The notes under the pieces are model-generated. The model did no database searches, was not told the origin of the DNA, and was given only the letters and a program-made list of their open reading frames with translations. This document shows, piece by piece, positions 56,901 to 64,000 of a stretch of DNA of 64,000 nt. Source of the DNA: Atriophallophorus winterbourni (Eukaryota > Platyhelminthes > Trematoda > Plagiorchiida > Microphallidae); assembly GCA_013407085.1 (NCBI GenBank), contig JACCGJ010000276.1:31283-95282 (forward strand). Reading direction: 5' to 3'. Numbering within the stretch: the stretch's first letter is position 1; each line of letters begins with the position of its first letter. Both the position numbers and the translations under genes were made by a program.

Positions 56901-58289
56901 CAGAGACTGCACGTGGGCTTAAACACTGTCACGTTGCCCAGGCCTAGACAGATATGGGGAAGAAAAAATAACAGGAAATGAAAGTGAGACTCCAGCTTGT
57001 TTCAGCATGCATCTCACTACCGGTGGCCAATCAATTTAGCACGATGTTAGCCGCACAGCACAGAAATGCTGTACAGTCGTAGACTGCACGTGGGCTAATA
57101 TACTGTTGGGTTGCCCAGGTCCAGACTACAGCTAAAAGGAGGTAAAATTCCATTAACACTAGATGGCATCTGACGTATCAATAAAAAGCAGTGTAATAGA
57201 GTTTCAACGATAACAGATATGTCGCTCGTTTGGCATGGTTTAACAAAAACTGAGACTATGACCAAACTTCATACCTGAACAATTCGATGTTCTGAAAGAG
57301 ATCGGACCAATTTCACGGAACAGTCTTCCCCTTCACGTCCAAGTTGGCCGTTCGAGTTACAGCCCCAAGTAAACAACGCGCCTGTATAGCTGATGGCTGC
57401 ATTGTGAAACGCGCCACAGGCGATATCGGTGATGGTGTGATTTTCCAAAGCAGTAATCTAGGAGAAACAGGAAAAGCCATGTAAGATACCATCTAACATA
57501 AAATCGACGCGCGTAAAAAAACCAACACAGACCTCGTTGAGTAAATCGTTTCTGGAATTAAACAGCATTCGTGTGACAAAAGTGGTAACCTCTTAAACAG
57601 ATGAACAAATCCGTAAAAAGAAGGTCGGTAGGCAGAATATGTAGATGCGGGATTTCTTTAACAAGACGATGAGTGCATCCGACCGGGCTAGCAAGGTTAA
57701 TCCTTTTCAGCAAACCGATCGATTAAAAGTTTCTGATGACTTTAACAATGGAGGCTCCCATTAGTAGCTAGCAGCACTTGGCGCCTTCGATTGTTTATAA
57801 CCCGGGAACATCACCAAACAGCACCATTGATATTAAAGTATTTAATCTACGCCTGCTGTACGCATCAGTTTATATTTAATAATGATAATGTGAACGCAGT
57901 GATCAGTGATTGCAATAATGACATAACAAACCCGACGCGAATATATACACAACAATGCAAATAAATATGAAATGCGTAGCACGTTGTAGCGCGATGAAAG
58001 AGACAATTTTTCTCAATAATAAACATCGTTATCAAAGAAAACCTACTCGCCGAAAACCAGGACTGTTTCCGTTTCTTCCAAGTTGTCCGTATTCATTACA
58101 ACCACAGCTGTACACCTCCCCATCAGTAGTGAGCAATAAAGTATGTTTATATCCACAAGAGATACGGACAATTTTTCCGGAAATCGGGGCAGACAATGAC
58201 TCCGGTTTTACGACAGGTCCACCCCCTGAAAGTCCTAGTTGATTATCTTCAGATGATCCCCAACCGAACAACTGTAGTGATTTTTCCAT
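47543..58289 (-). CDS. HERC4: Small-HERC protein (HERC3/HERC4-like), RCC1 propeller part
   Basis: Small HERC proteins are E3 ubiquitin ligases with an N-terminal seven-bladed RCC1 propeller and a C-terminal HECT domain. Six exons with canonical splice sites and matching phases give about 490 residues: 58047-58289, 57275-57457, 56110-56549, 53745-53966, 51754-51857 and 47543-47984. RCC1 signatures recur: CGYKHTLLLTTDGEVYSCGC, YGQLGR, IACGAFHNAAIS, GNKYGQLG, ISCGEAHTAVLTVDGRVFTF and VACGRMHTFAL. The order and ...IAHIFAGGDHTFML... junction follow HERC3/HERC4, not plain RCC1. The chain ends with YPGIECLRGFMVL...SFAAAINKLDPAPSRI, the region before the linker to HECT. No HECT exon was found downstream. 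HERC3 versus HERC4 cannot be decided here; the symbol follows the usual invertebrate name. Confidence 0.88.
48215..48670 (-). mobile_element. CR1 C-terminal fragment in HERC intron 5
   Basis: IPAWAPWVRKDIDLLDRIYH RATKLVDG, FTQRQMRSDVILPYKILR and NTRSHSS match residues 450-540 of the CR1 at 38443-40332. Stop after the match. Confidence 0.82.
48805..48855 (-). repeat. Repeat H remnant
   Basis: The minus strand reads GCGATGGCATATAGCAAGAA, resembling the 45494-45534 hammerhead, without an intact core. Confidence 0.3.
49266..49655 (+). CDS. Unrecognised 129-residue open frame
   Basis: ATG at 49266, TAG at 49653-49655. Basic N-terminal half (MKPIEKRQMKAREHLGLGHC), a central Cys-containing stretch TANCGTKKNGNVAHCSARLV followed by AD.HPKEE, and a leucine-rich helix VELELERLYSGAAPYL near the C-terminus. 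The CxxK..GN..CxAR spacing is faintly like a FLYWCH-type zinc finger of DNA transposons, but key aromatic residues are missing. It lies in HERC intron 5, opposite strand. It could be a transposon piece or chance. Confidence 0.3.
   Translation: MKPIEKRQMKAREHLGLGHCISRHGTAQIYEAMKIKKHLRSMVEFDYTKITANCGTKKNGNVAHCSARLVADRHPKEENTVSIRIKECWVSESLVELELERLYSGAAPYLGAGRARALKELCKLFSAPG
50160..50690 (+). mobile_element. LINE ORF2 3' end with C2H2-like finger
   Basis: Plus strand RRLWWLGHVYRIQNDGIPKD LLYGELQLGSRPLGRPHLRY KDVCKRDMK, a basic patch RRSRRRRA, then CKRCGRDCSS (the first half of a zinc finger) with the finger's second half after a stop. The ORF is open for 93 codons (50305-50586). Relatives at 14745, 46070 and 51465. 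Confidence 0.8.
50684..50778 (+). repeat. SINE-A 3' part
   Basis: Abuts the 3' end of the LINE at 50690. Internal deletion of about 15 bases; tail CATACATACA. Confidence 0.75.
51465..51700 (+). mobile_element. LINE ORF2 extreme 3' end
   Basis: QCVKRRLQAVEEQIQLLTAE RRSRRRRA, then DCERDWHSRIGLFSHLKSC, a nearly complete finger, a stop and a short 3' UTR. It ends close to HERC exon 5. Confidence 0.75.
51754..51857 (-). CDS. HERC4: HERC exon 5
   Basis: After TGTTTTCAG the frame reads GPWFSAKAASGSNRFVIAHI FAGGDHTFMLAHRTP, equivalent to 'GYWAAHSGQ...IVKQIFSGGDQTFVL' of HERC3. Donor CCC|GTCAGT, phase 0. Confidence 0.88.
52095..52185 (-). repeat. Repeat H copy with hammerhead-like core
   Basis: At 52117-52158 (minus): stem I CTCCAC, core CGGATGA (one change from CTGATGA), CTGC-AAACA-GCCA hairpin, GAAAC, CG-GT, A, partner GTGGTG. 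The core change should abolish activity. Confidence 0.55.
52745..52865 (+). repeat. SINE-A 3' part
   Basis: Conserved from CTCATATCTGTCTAGGCCTG to the tail. Confidence 0.8.
53003..53382 (-). mobile_element. Retroposed unit: SINE-A plus TTI1 exon 4 in a HERC intron
   Basis: Insertion 53015-53370 is flanked by CATGTCTGATGA (53003-53014) and CATGTTTGATGA (53371-53382), a 12-base target duplication with one change. In sense order (minus strand) it contains the last 8 bases of TTI1 exon 3 (53370-53363) joined without intron to exon 4 (53362-53290), then intron 4 and a complete SINE-A with an ATTC-type tail. The exon-exon junction shows that the source was a partly spliced TTI1 transcript. Confidence 0.85.
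53290..53370 (-). pseudogene. TTI1 exon 3-4 retrocopy
   Basis: Exon 4 copy is 73 bases long with one clear amino-acid change (L to P in HLTA). The donor GCAA|GTAAGC is kept. There is no acceptor because exon 3 sequence is fused upstream. Same strand as the HERC gene, so it is transcribed in its pre-mRNA but should not be spliced in. Confidence 0.85.
53460..53545 (+). repeat. Unclassified repeat, empty-site relative of 18905-19175
   Basis: TTTTAACATGCC, CTGTATGGCAGTTAAGCAC and CACTGTCCATGATAGTCG match the sequences on either side of the SINE-A at 18962-19145, without the SINE. Confidence 0.5.
53688..53714. repeat. AAAT microsatellite
   Basis: About six AAAT units just downstream (in gene sense) of HERC exon 4. 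Confidence 0.85.
53745..53966 (-). CDS. HERC4: HERC exon 4
   Basis: FGQLGHRDSSKFLVIPCQVS, VITQVACGRMHTFALNAETG and GFGSGTEGQLGNGETENS. Acceptor TCCTTTAG, donor CAAG|GTACCA, phase 1 out. Confidence 0.92.
54180..54900. other. HERC intron 3 stretch, nothing recognised
   Basis: No exon-like or repeat-like structure was identified. Confidence 0.35.
54905..55465 (+). repeat. Repeat C copy 2 (longest, uninterrupted)
   Basis: Ends in AAAGTAAAAGTAAAGTAAAA, a short tandem tail. Gives the uninterrupted form GCCTAGGAGGGCATTTCATC of the site that is split in copy 3. Confidence 0.78.
55795..55935 (+). repeat. SINE-A 3' half
   Basis: Diverged copy from the middle of the element to a CATACATATAGGCATACA tail. 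Confidence 0.7.
56110..56549 (-). CDS. HERC4: HERC exon 3
   Basis: ASLGLDHSLVLTDTSLVFAF, GSNLWGQLGFG, RQICVGGMHSTLVTI, VYAWGGNKYGQLGIS and FISCGEAHTAVLTVDGRVFT: nearly three RCC1 repeats. Donor CA|GTAAGT; the next exon completes NQFGQLG. Confidence 0.92.
56625..56790 (-). repeat. SINE-A copy, 5'-truncated
   Basis: Tail GGTATGGTATG, then a conserved 3' part with a small deletion. Confidence 0.8.
56855..57130 (-). repeat. SINE-A copy with extra 3' fragment
   Basis: Full-length copy 56855-57070. A second partial element (57060-57130) resumes at the GTCGTAGACTGCACGTGGGC region, so two copies are fused. Confidence 0.78.
57275..57457 (-). CDS. HERC4: HERC exon 2
   Basis: ITALENHTITDIACGAFHNA, ALFTWGCNSNGQLGREGED and RSLSEHRIVQ: one RCC1 repeat, 61 codons, phase 0 at both ends. 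Confidence 0.9.
57458..58046. other. HERC intron 1
   Basis: No repeat or exon was recognised. Confidence 0.4.
58047..58289 (-). CDS. HERC4: HERC exon 1 (probable start)
   Basis: MEKSLQLFGWGSSEDNQLGL, then GKIVRISCGYKHTLLLTTDG and CGCNEYGQLGRNGNSPGFRR: the first two RCC1 blades. ATG is the first codon after an acceptor-like CTTTCAG, so it may be the initiator. Donor CGA|GTAGGT. A LINE lies immediately upstream. Confidence 0.87.
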
Positions 58290-58299
58290 CTGAAAGTGA

Positions 58300-58984
58300 T
58301 ATATATTTTTACACAATCATTTAAAAATGAAAAAGTGCCACCCGGCAATGCACGAGAAAAAAAAGAAAGAAAAAAGGTACAATATGAGGGGGGATTTTTT
58401 GTCGATTGTTCCACATGTCGATTTTTTTTTATTTTTTTGATTTTTTTCCCACAAATTTGAGGGGGGAACACAAAATAGAATGCACTCTCTCCACTGTTGC
58501 CGGTTCTCAGCCATCGTCGACAGCGTGTCAAGCCACAGACACTCACTATCCCTTGGACCCCACCCAGGAAGCCGCGTTCGTCCGACCCGAGCTAAACCCG
58601 ACGTCAAGCGTTTTAAGGCCTTCTTCCAGGTCAGCGGTTGTCCACCTGAACACCGCCGCCAGCCTGGGCCAACCGACACACGCAGCGCGCGGAAGGGTAG
58701 GCGCTCAGGCTTCATTCTCAAGACATGCCCTAGCCAGCGGAGACGGGAACGGTCGATTAGGTCTCGTAGCATCAGGCTGTCCCCACCTAGAACACGGTGC
58801 CTCACTTCAACGTTGCTAGTGCGGTGTTGCCACCACACTCGTGCAAGCCTCCGTAAACATCGATGTTCAAACACCTCCAAGCGCCGGAGCTCCTCTGCGC
58901 GAACTGCCCAGCTCTTGCACCCGTAAAGCAAGACCGACCTGACTGAGGCCAGGTAAACTCTCCCCTTGAGTCTCAAACTCAAAC
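58300..58984 (-). mobile_element. 5'-truncated LINE with 11-base target duplication
   Basis: 685 bases flanked by TCTGAAAGTGA at 58289-58299 and 58985-58995. Minus strand: LKGRVYLASVRSVLLYGCKS, RRLEVFEHRCLRRLARV, RSRLRWLGHVLRMKPERLP, then a 3' UTR and an A/T-rich end. This is the C-terminal part of a LINE ORF2. The frame is open over about 220 codons, so the insertion is young. Confidence 0.88.
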
Positions 58985-59139
58985 TCTGAAAGTGAACAGA
59001 GTGGAACTTAAATGAGAAATAATAGAAACGTTACCAAGTCCACACACATGCATACAACGACTGGAAAATTGCGTGAGATTTAATATTAAGGAGTTAAACT
59101 GGCTATTGTAACATGTAGCATGTAACTATAGTGAGCAGG

Positions 59140-59820
59140 ATCCAACTGCTCAAACACGTTGTTCAGTAAATTGGAGAGAGTCGAACGTCGTTTTAATAAA
59201 GATGACTAATCGTTTGCTTTTCACAACTTCGATTAATATCATCCTCAACATGAACAGCATTACACCGGTAACAAGCACAAAGTGCTTCACTGCCACACAA
59301 ACATGATACGATAAAATTCTGAGGCGATTTGGGGAGGTGGTATCTAAAAAGCTATTAAACTTTAGAAGATTAGGTACAGACACTGATATGAGGTGCCTAT
59401 ACTTCGAATCAAACACGCATTCAAACAAGTGCAGTGAACGAGTAGAGCGATATCAGCATGACAGCTTCCTTGCAACTTTCACTATCACGTATCATAACAA
59501 GCTGTCCTCACCGCTTTACTTGATAGCATACAAGATTATTAGAACACCCCGAGATGTCTAAAACAAGATCGATGCTTAAAATGATTATACGACACATGAC
59601 TAATGTAAGAAGCTACTGCGAAATCTGATCACATGAACCAGAACCAGGGAGACGGGTTACACAAACTGCAGCTAGTTTAACAGTCAAAGCCTTCATCTAC
59701 TGGAGTCGAGTACGACTTTGACCGCCCTTACAACATGATTTTGAGTTAGGAATAGCGAACATAACTACGTTGGGAAAACGATGATATTCCATTCGCAATA
59801 CCGGGCATAACCAGCGAAGT
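59140..59820 (-). mobile_element. LINE 3' fragment
   Basis: GCATTACACCGGTAACAAGC, CAATACCGGGCATAACCAGC GAAG and blocks in between match 42706-43100 and 45870-46069. No open frame. Confidence 0.55.
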
Positions 59821-59821
59821 A

Positions 59822-60139
59822 CTTACTTTACTTTTGTGCGACTATCTCCTCCTGGAGGATGAATCGGCTTCAATAAAGATTCTTGGGAACTTGGGTACAA
59901 AGCAGCGTCCCCAACACCACTTCGAGTCAGCTTCTCTAGCCTTTGCACAACCAAGTGCGACCTGCAAGGCAACAGGTAGTTGCAAGAAAGAGGTGGTGTG
60001 CACCAACTAACCATCTACGAGACTGCTTCAGATTTTTCCTCAGTATTTTCTCCCGAAGCTTTTCCCGCGATCGGGTATCCCGCAGGGCAGCAGACGTTTA
60101 CAATCAGGGTTTTCCTTTATTTAGATGAAATGCCCTCCC
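59822..60139 (-). repeat. Repeat C copy 3, first part
   Basis: From the ACTTACTTTACTTTTGTGCG tail end to ATGAAATGCCCTCCC, where it is split by the insertion 60140-61271 and resumes at 61272. Confidence 0.8.
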
Positions 60140-60384
60140 GACATTCCGAAACACGTAATTCCTGCTGTCTTAATTGCCAATCGACCGCTACCGAAAACTG
60201 ATTCGGAACGTGCTCACGCACTAAACACCACAGAGAGATTGATCAACGCGCTGATCGCTGGTATTCCACTGGTTTCCAACCTGCTATTGGTGCTGTCCTA
60301 TTTGGCGGCGAGTTTCGCTTTGGCGCTTGTTCACGAGTACACGACCAACTTGAAACACTTGCAGTGTCTCCGGTGTGAAACTCA
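60140..60384 (+). pseudogene. Transduced coding exon, membrane-protein-like
   Basis: Open from the insert start: DIPKHVIPAVLIANRPLPKT, DSERAHALNTTERLINALIA, then GIPLVSNLLLVLSYLAASFA (predicted transmembrane helix) and EYTTNLKHLQCLRCETQ. It ends at CTCA|GTGAGC, a good donor, followed by about 65 bases and a SINE-A in the same sense. The parent gene is not in this window and was not recognised. It is probably an exon picked up by the SINE-A transcript. Confidence 0.5.
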
Positions 60385-60451
60385 GTGAGCCCCTGATTCC
60401 GTTGTCTGCCCTATGTGTTTGATCTTTGTTCTTATTTCGTGCACAGATGTG

Positions 60452-61271
60452 CAATAGTGCACGGGTGTGCAATCGTGTAGTACATATGTGCTGTGCGGCT
60501 AACACCGTGCTAAATTGATTTGCCACCGGTAGTGAGCTGTACACTGAAAGACGCTGGAGTTTCATTACCATTTATATTTCCCTTTTATATATCTGTCTAG
60601 GCTTGGGCAACCTCATAGTTCGGCTGGCTTGCCGAAATACCTCCACGTGGTGCCAGCTGGGTGGGCTCGGTTCTCCGAGCTCAGCGAAAGGTTCGGCGGT
60701 GGTGTCTGAGGGTGTGGTGGGTTTTCGCCTGGCAAGCTTTCTCCCTATAAAAAGCCACAAAAATCCAATGATGACATCACGACGCGGCGGATGTGACTCG
60801 CCGCTCCAAAAGTCACTGCCCCTTGTCCTATCCAAGGACATTGTATGGTGCACAGGCAAAAACTGAAGTCACCAAACTATCAACGGGGTTATCGGGCTCC
60901 GAACTGGAAATTCCCAGAAAAGGGCGTATGAACCGCTTCGTCGGTCACCGGCCACCGATAGGTGCGAACCTCTCTCGCTCCACTGCCTTGTGGGTAAAGG
61001 CTCGGGGTGGGACCCCCTAAACGAAATCTCCCCTACTTCGGTGTAGGCAACCGGGTAGTATCATGCCTACGTTCAACGATGCCGATGACAACGCTTTGTA
61101 CCCCCATTCTCGCTTTGTACATCTCATTGTTTATGTTGAACGGCACTATATCTGTATCAGATTGTGCAAATATAATAATAATAATAAATAATACCTCATA
61201 GTATCTTAGCCCACATCTCTGACTGTGCGGCACTTTGCCTGGATTAGGCTTGTGCTTTCATCCATCCATTT
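60452..61271 (+). repeat. SINE-A copy split by a 574-base insertion
   Basis: 5' part 60452-60618, 3' part 61202-61271, ending in CATCCATCCA. The interrupted sequence reads through correctly when 60619-61201 is removed. Confidence 0.85.
60619..61192 (+). mobile_element. 574-base retroposon inside SINE-A
   Basis: Flanked by a 9-base duplication ACCTCATAG (60610-60618 and 61193-61201). Starts GC-rich with TTCGGCTGGCTTGCCGAA and CTGGGTGGGCTCGG, and ends in an ATAATAATAATAAATA tail. No long open frame. Looks like a short non-autonomous retroposon or an internally deleted LINE. Confidence 0.82.
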
Positions 61272-61505
61272 CCTCCCAGGCTAACGAGCTCCAACTGCTC
61301 GAAGCAAACAGGTTTTCAAGCGCCTGTCACTCGCCATCGCCCATTCTTCTGTTGGTAGAAGCAGTTCGGCTGGGCTCGGGGAGCAACTCGTGAAGGCCAG
61401 AAGCTGGTCTTGGTTGGCAGATGCTATTTGAGACGCATGCCATATTGGAGCATTTTATAGACAGTGTGAGCTTATCCCCATTGCCACACCTGGCTATGAC
61501 AACCT
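61272..61505 (-). repeat. Repeat C copy 3, second part
   Basis: Resumes with CCTCCCAGGCTAACGAGCTC and continues to CACACCTGGCTATGACAACC TTTG, as in copy 2. CCTCCC is duplicated at both borders of the insert (60134-60139, 61272-61277). Confidence 0.8.
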
Positions 61506-61789
61506 TTGAACCGTGTTATATGTCAACCTGATCATATTTCGCAATTTACGTTTTCTGTCTGCTACATCGAACACAGTCGCGAAATTCATTTTCTCGCATG
61601 CAGCCCACAGTGATCAGTAGATCGAACATTGATCCCAATCATTTAGCAGATGCTCGCAACGTGACAGTGACTTATAACGGTATCAATCTATTCTTAGAGT
61701 TCAACGTATCTCTATCCCAAAATTCAGTTTGAATTTATCATGTGATTGTTTCACCGTAAACCTCTTCCTTTAGTACCGAAGTTATTAAG

Positions 61790-62370
61790 GAAGTCCATTT
61801 TTGAAAAAAACCTTCCCTTTTCCTTTCGGGCATTCGTGCTATTCGTAAGTTGATCATTGATCGATTTGTTTGCCCAAACATTCATGCGAATATTCAAAAT
61901 TGGACAAAATCTTGTATGCAGTGTCAACGCAGCAAAATGCAACGCCATACTCTCAGTGCTCCCGGATCTCTTCCTCCACCGAGTCAAGGTTTTCAGCACG
62001 TTTATCTTGACATTGTCGGTCCTCTGGCTATCTCTAATGGTTTCACCTACATTTTAACTTGTGTCGACAGTTTTAGCTGATGTCTTATAGCCATCACCAT
62101 TACCGACATTACAGCAGAAACAACAGCGAAAAATGTCTGGGAAAACTGGATCAGCAATTATCGGGTCCCATCAACTATTACCACGGATCGTATGTCCCGG
62201 GTCCAATCCAGCCTTTTTCGCGAGTTCACTAATCTTCTAGGTGATAATCACATACAAACATCTTATCACCCTTACCCTAAAGGAATTGTTGAACGGTTCA
62301 AACGACAGCCTAAAGCCGCACTAGTGTAACATGGTATTACGGATAATTGGGCCAAGAACCTGTCATTTAT
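61790..62370 (+). pseudogene. Ty3/gypsy integrase (decayed)
   Basis: IIDRFVCPNIHANIQNWTKS CMQCQRSK (end of the zinc-binding part), HVYLDIVGPLAISNGFTYIL TCVDSFS (first catalytic D), TITTDRMSRVQSSLF (second D) and TSYHPYPKGIVERFKR (catalytic E). All three catalytic acids are present. Stops follow DSFS and KAALV, and a frame problem follows NLSFIF. The integrase joins retrotransposon cDNA to host DNA. Style and termini resemble trematode CsRn1-type elements. Confidence 0.85.
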
Positions 62371-62544
62371 CTTTATAATATTAATAATAATATATTCTTA
62401 GTCAACCACGGCACGCAATACGTTCTGATGTCGACCAATATTTTGAATGTTTCGCGGTAGAGTTAGTTTACGGCATTCTCATCTGTCAATCGGTTACGAT
62501 TATTCACGCGGTAATCACGTGCCAATCACTCATAAACCAGTTAC

Positions 62545-62950
62545 GTTTACTTGCCACATGATTTAAATTCATGTGCTTTTGTTTTTGTTCGGACCGATCA
62601 CACAAGCAAACTCTTGCAAGCCCTATACATGGTACAATTCAAATATATTAGCCGTTGTGTCAAATACTTCGTTATCGAGCAGGATGGTGCTCGAGATAGG
62701 TTACTATTGACCACTTGGAGTCTGCGTTTATCAAACCAGTGTGCGACAAATAATCACTTTCGAACGTTCACACCTGAAGTTGCGCCTAAGATGCGGACAT
62801 TTTCCTTTAACCCCGTCCACTTTTATTATTCCCAGCGTGCCTCGACAACCCAACAGTGTAAACTCTCTCTTCCATCTACCCGAAAAACTCAATCAGGTCA
62901 TAGATTTAGGCGGCCACACCCATGACACACATTCTATGCGAAAGACACGT
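62545..62950 (+). pseudogene. Gypsy pol C-terminus (decayed)
   Basis: LNSCAFVFVRTDHTSKLLQA, MVQFKYISRCVKYFVIEQDG, then degenerate sequence to PNSVNSLFHLPEKLNQVIDL in another frame. This is the 'FVRxD..RKPLQPPYDGPFxVI' tail of gypsy integrase with the GPF motif changed. Frameshifts. Confidence 0.7.
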
Positions 62951-63061
62951 TCAGCCATAATGAAGAACATTCCTTTTTTCGCTATATTCATGACATATAT
63001 TGCAATCGTGAATTCGTCGTGTTTAACCATGATCAAGAAAAATGATCTTTTACATATATAA

Positions 63062-63365
63062 TGACATTCTTCTTGTTCAACAAAGGCTAGATTTTAAGAC
63101 CTAATCTGCACTTGCCATCGTTGATTTGTTTTCATACTATAAATACAACCATATCCACGAGACACTTTAGAATTTAAATTTCAGCTTAAAATTTAATTTC
63201 AAGCGCCGTTTTTTCCCTCATAATTGTTGGGATAGGAACAACATATAGATTCATTTGAGAAAAATATCTACTGCATCCAATAAAAAATTATCAACGACGC
63301 ATTTCAAAATGTTGACTGAAGGTGAATTTATCGTTACCACAAAACTTAAAACTCCCGCCAGATGT
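63062..63365 (+). other. Possible 3' LTR region of the gypsy element
   Basis: A TATA-like CTATAAATACAA occurs at 63139-63150 after the pol remnant. No second LTR is in the window to confirm it. Confidence 0.25.
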
Positions 63366-63500
63366 CATGTTCAGTTCAGTTCAGTTTCACAGGACAGTAA
63401 GTGGTTAAACGAGCCAATCGAGCATCCAGAATTTCTTTCGGTGGAAAGCTGCAGAGAAGCAACCACCACCTGTTCTCAAAGCCGTTTTTCTCTTATTGAG
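63366..63500 (-). repeat. Repeat G copy
   Basis: Begins with GTTCAGTTCAGTTCAGTTTC and continues CACAGGACAGTAAG and ATCCAGAATTTCTTTCGGTG. Confidence 0.72.
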
Positions 63501-63535
63501 CTTTGGATATCATCGACGGATGCCTATATCCACTG

Positions 63536-63700
63536 ATCAGTTCAGTTCAGTTCAGTTTGCACAGGACAGTATGTGGCTGACAAGCCAATCAAGCGTCCAG
63601 AATTTCTTTCGGTGGAATGCTGCGGAGAAGCGCCCACCACTGCCAAAGGGTCAATCCTTTTTCTCCGTGTGGAACCTCTGATGGTCGTAGGACTAGGAGA
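63536..63700 (-). repeat. Repeat G copy
   Basis: Second copy 170 bases further, same direction, with TTCAG pentamers and GCACAGGACAGTATGTGGCT. A third partial stretch at 63870-63900 shares CACCAGCACGGTGAGAGGTC with 33275. Confidence 0.72.
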
Positions 63701-64000
63701 ATGTAGTTTGAGGAGCACCGCGCTGTAATCGATGCACTGCCAAAAGGTAATTTTCTTTCTTCTCTGTTTGCAATCTCTGATGATCGCGGTGCCAGGCGCT
63801 GTAGTAGTAGGATAGTAGTAGGACAGCAACGCGCAATAATCGATGCTGGAAAAAAGAAAAGGCAGTTTCTCCTCACCAGCACGGTGAGAGGTCAGCTGAT
63901 GGAGAATCAAGAATAGGAAGATGCTCTTAAATTGCTACAGTGAATAGCGAGCAAAATGGAGGACAACCTAAGCATGGTAATCATGGGATGTAATCAGAGA

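Noticed and set aside
58406..58926. Plus-strand open frames of 137-148 codons
   Set aside because: Antisense of the LINE ORF2 fragment at 58300-58984.
60603..61020. Coding frames in the 574-base insert
   Set aside because: Overlapping short frames on both strands, none with recognisable motifs; GC-rich sequence gives open frames by chance.

Overview
The window is nuclear DNA of an intron-rich, repeat-dense animal genome, most likely a parasitic flatworm and probably a digenean trematode. This is an inference. It rests on many CR1-type LINE remnants, a gypsy integrase that resembles the CsRn1-type elements of liver flukes, introns as short as 35-47 bases, and small repeats carrying hammerhead ribozymes as described in schistosomes. 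No bacterial features are present. One run of exactly 1000 N (41706-42705) is an assembly gap.

Two host genes lie on the minus strand. TTI1 runs from 27815 down to 7443 in at least 21 coding exons. TTI1 is the HEAT-repeat subunit of the TELO2-TTI1-TTI2 co-chaperone that stabilises PIKK kinases. The reading frame can be followed exon by exon with matching splice phases, except for one missing link between 22176 and 18613. Upstream, from 58289 down to 47543, lie six exons of a small-HERC (HERC3/HERC4-like) protein: an RCC1 propeller plus part of the middle region. Its HECT ubiquitin-ligase domain was not found before TTI1 begins.

Everything else is mobile DNA. Positions 1-4190 hold two hAT transposons facing each other 3' end to 3' end. 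Positions 28.9-43.8 kb are a graveyard of CR1 and other LINEs, including one nearly complete CR1 (37.6-40.3 kb). Further LINE 3' ends lie at 14.7, 46, 48.2, 50.2, 51.5, 58.3-59.0 and 59.2 kb, and a decayed Ty3/gypsy element at 61.8-63.1 kb. Four short repeat families are scattered throughout. SINE-A has about 22 copies with a tetranucleotide tail. Repeat H carries hammerhead ribozymes. Repeat C has an AAAGT-type tail. Repeat G has a pentanucleotide tail.

The most interesting content is in the short repeats. (1) A complete type-I hammerhead ribozyme fold can be drawn at 6383-6424 (minus), with about nine related, mostly decayed copies. A second hammerhead of different sequence lies at 23728-23770 between two palindromes. 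(2) A SINE-A copy in a TTI1 intron appears to have been retroposed together with TTI1 exon 4 and the last 8 bases of exon 3, already spliced, into an intron of the HERC gene; the insert has a 12-base target duplication. A second SINE-A insert (60140-61271) carries a membrane-protein-like exon in the same exon-donor-intron-SINE layout. SINE-A may therefore shuffle exons by 5' transduction. (3) A LINE inserted exactly at the splice acceptor of the first recognised HERC exon and duplicated it.
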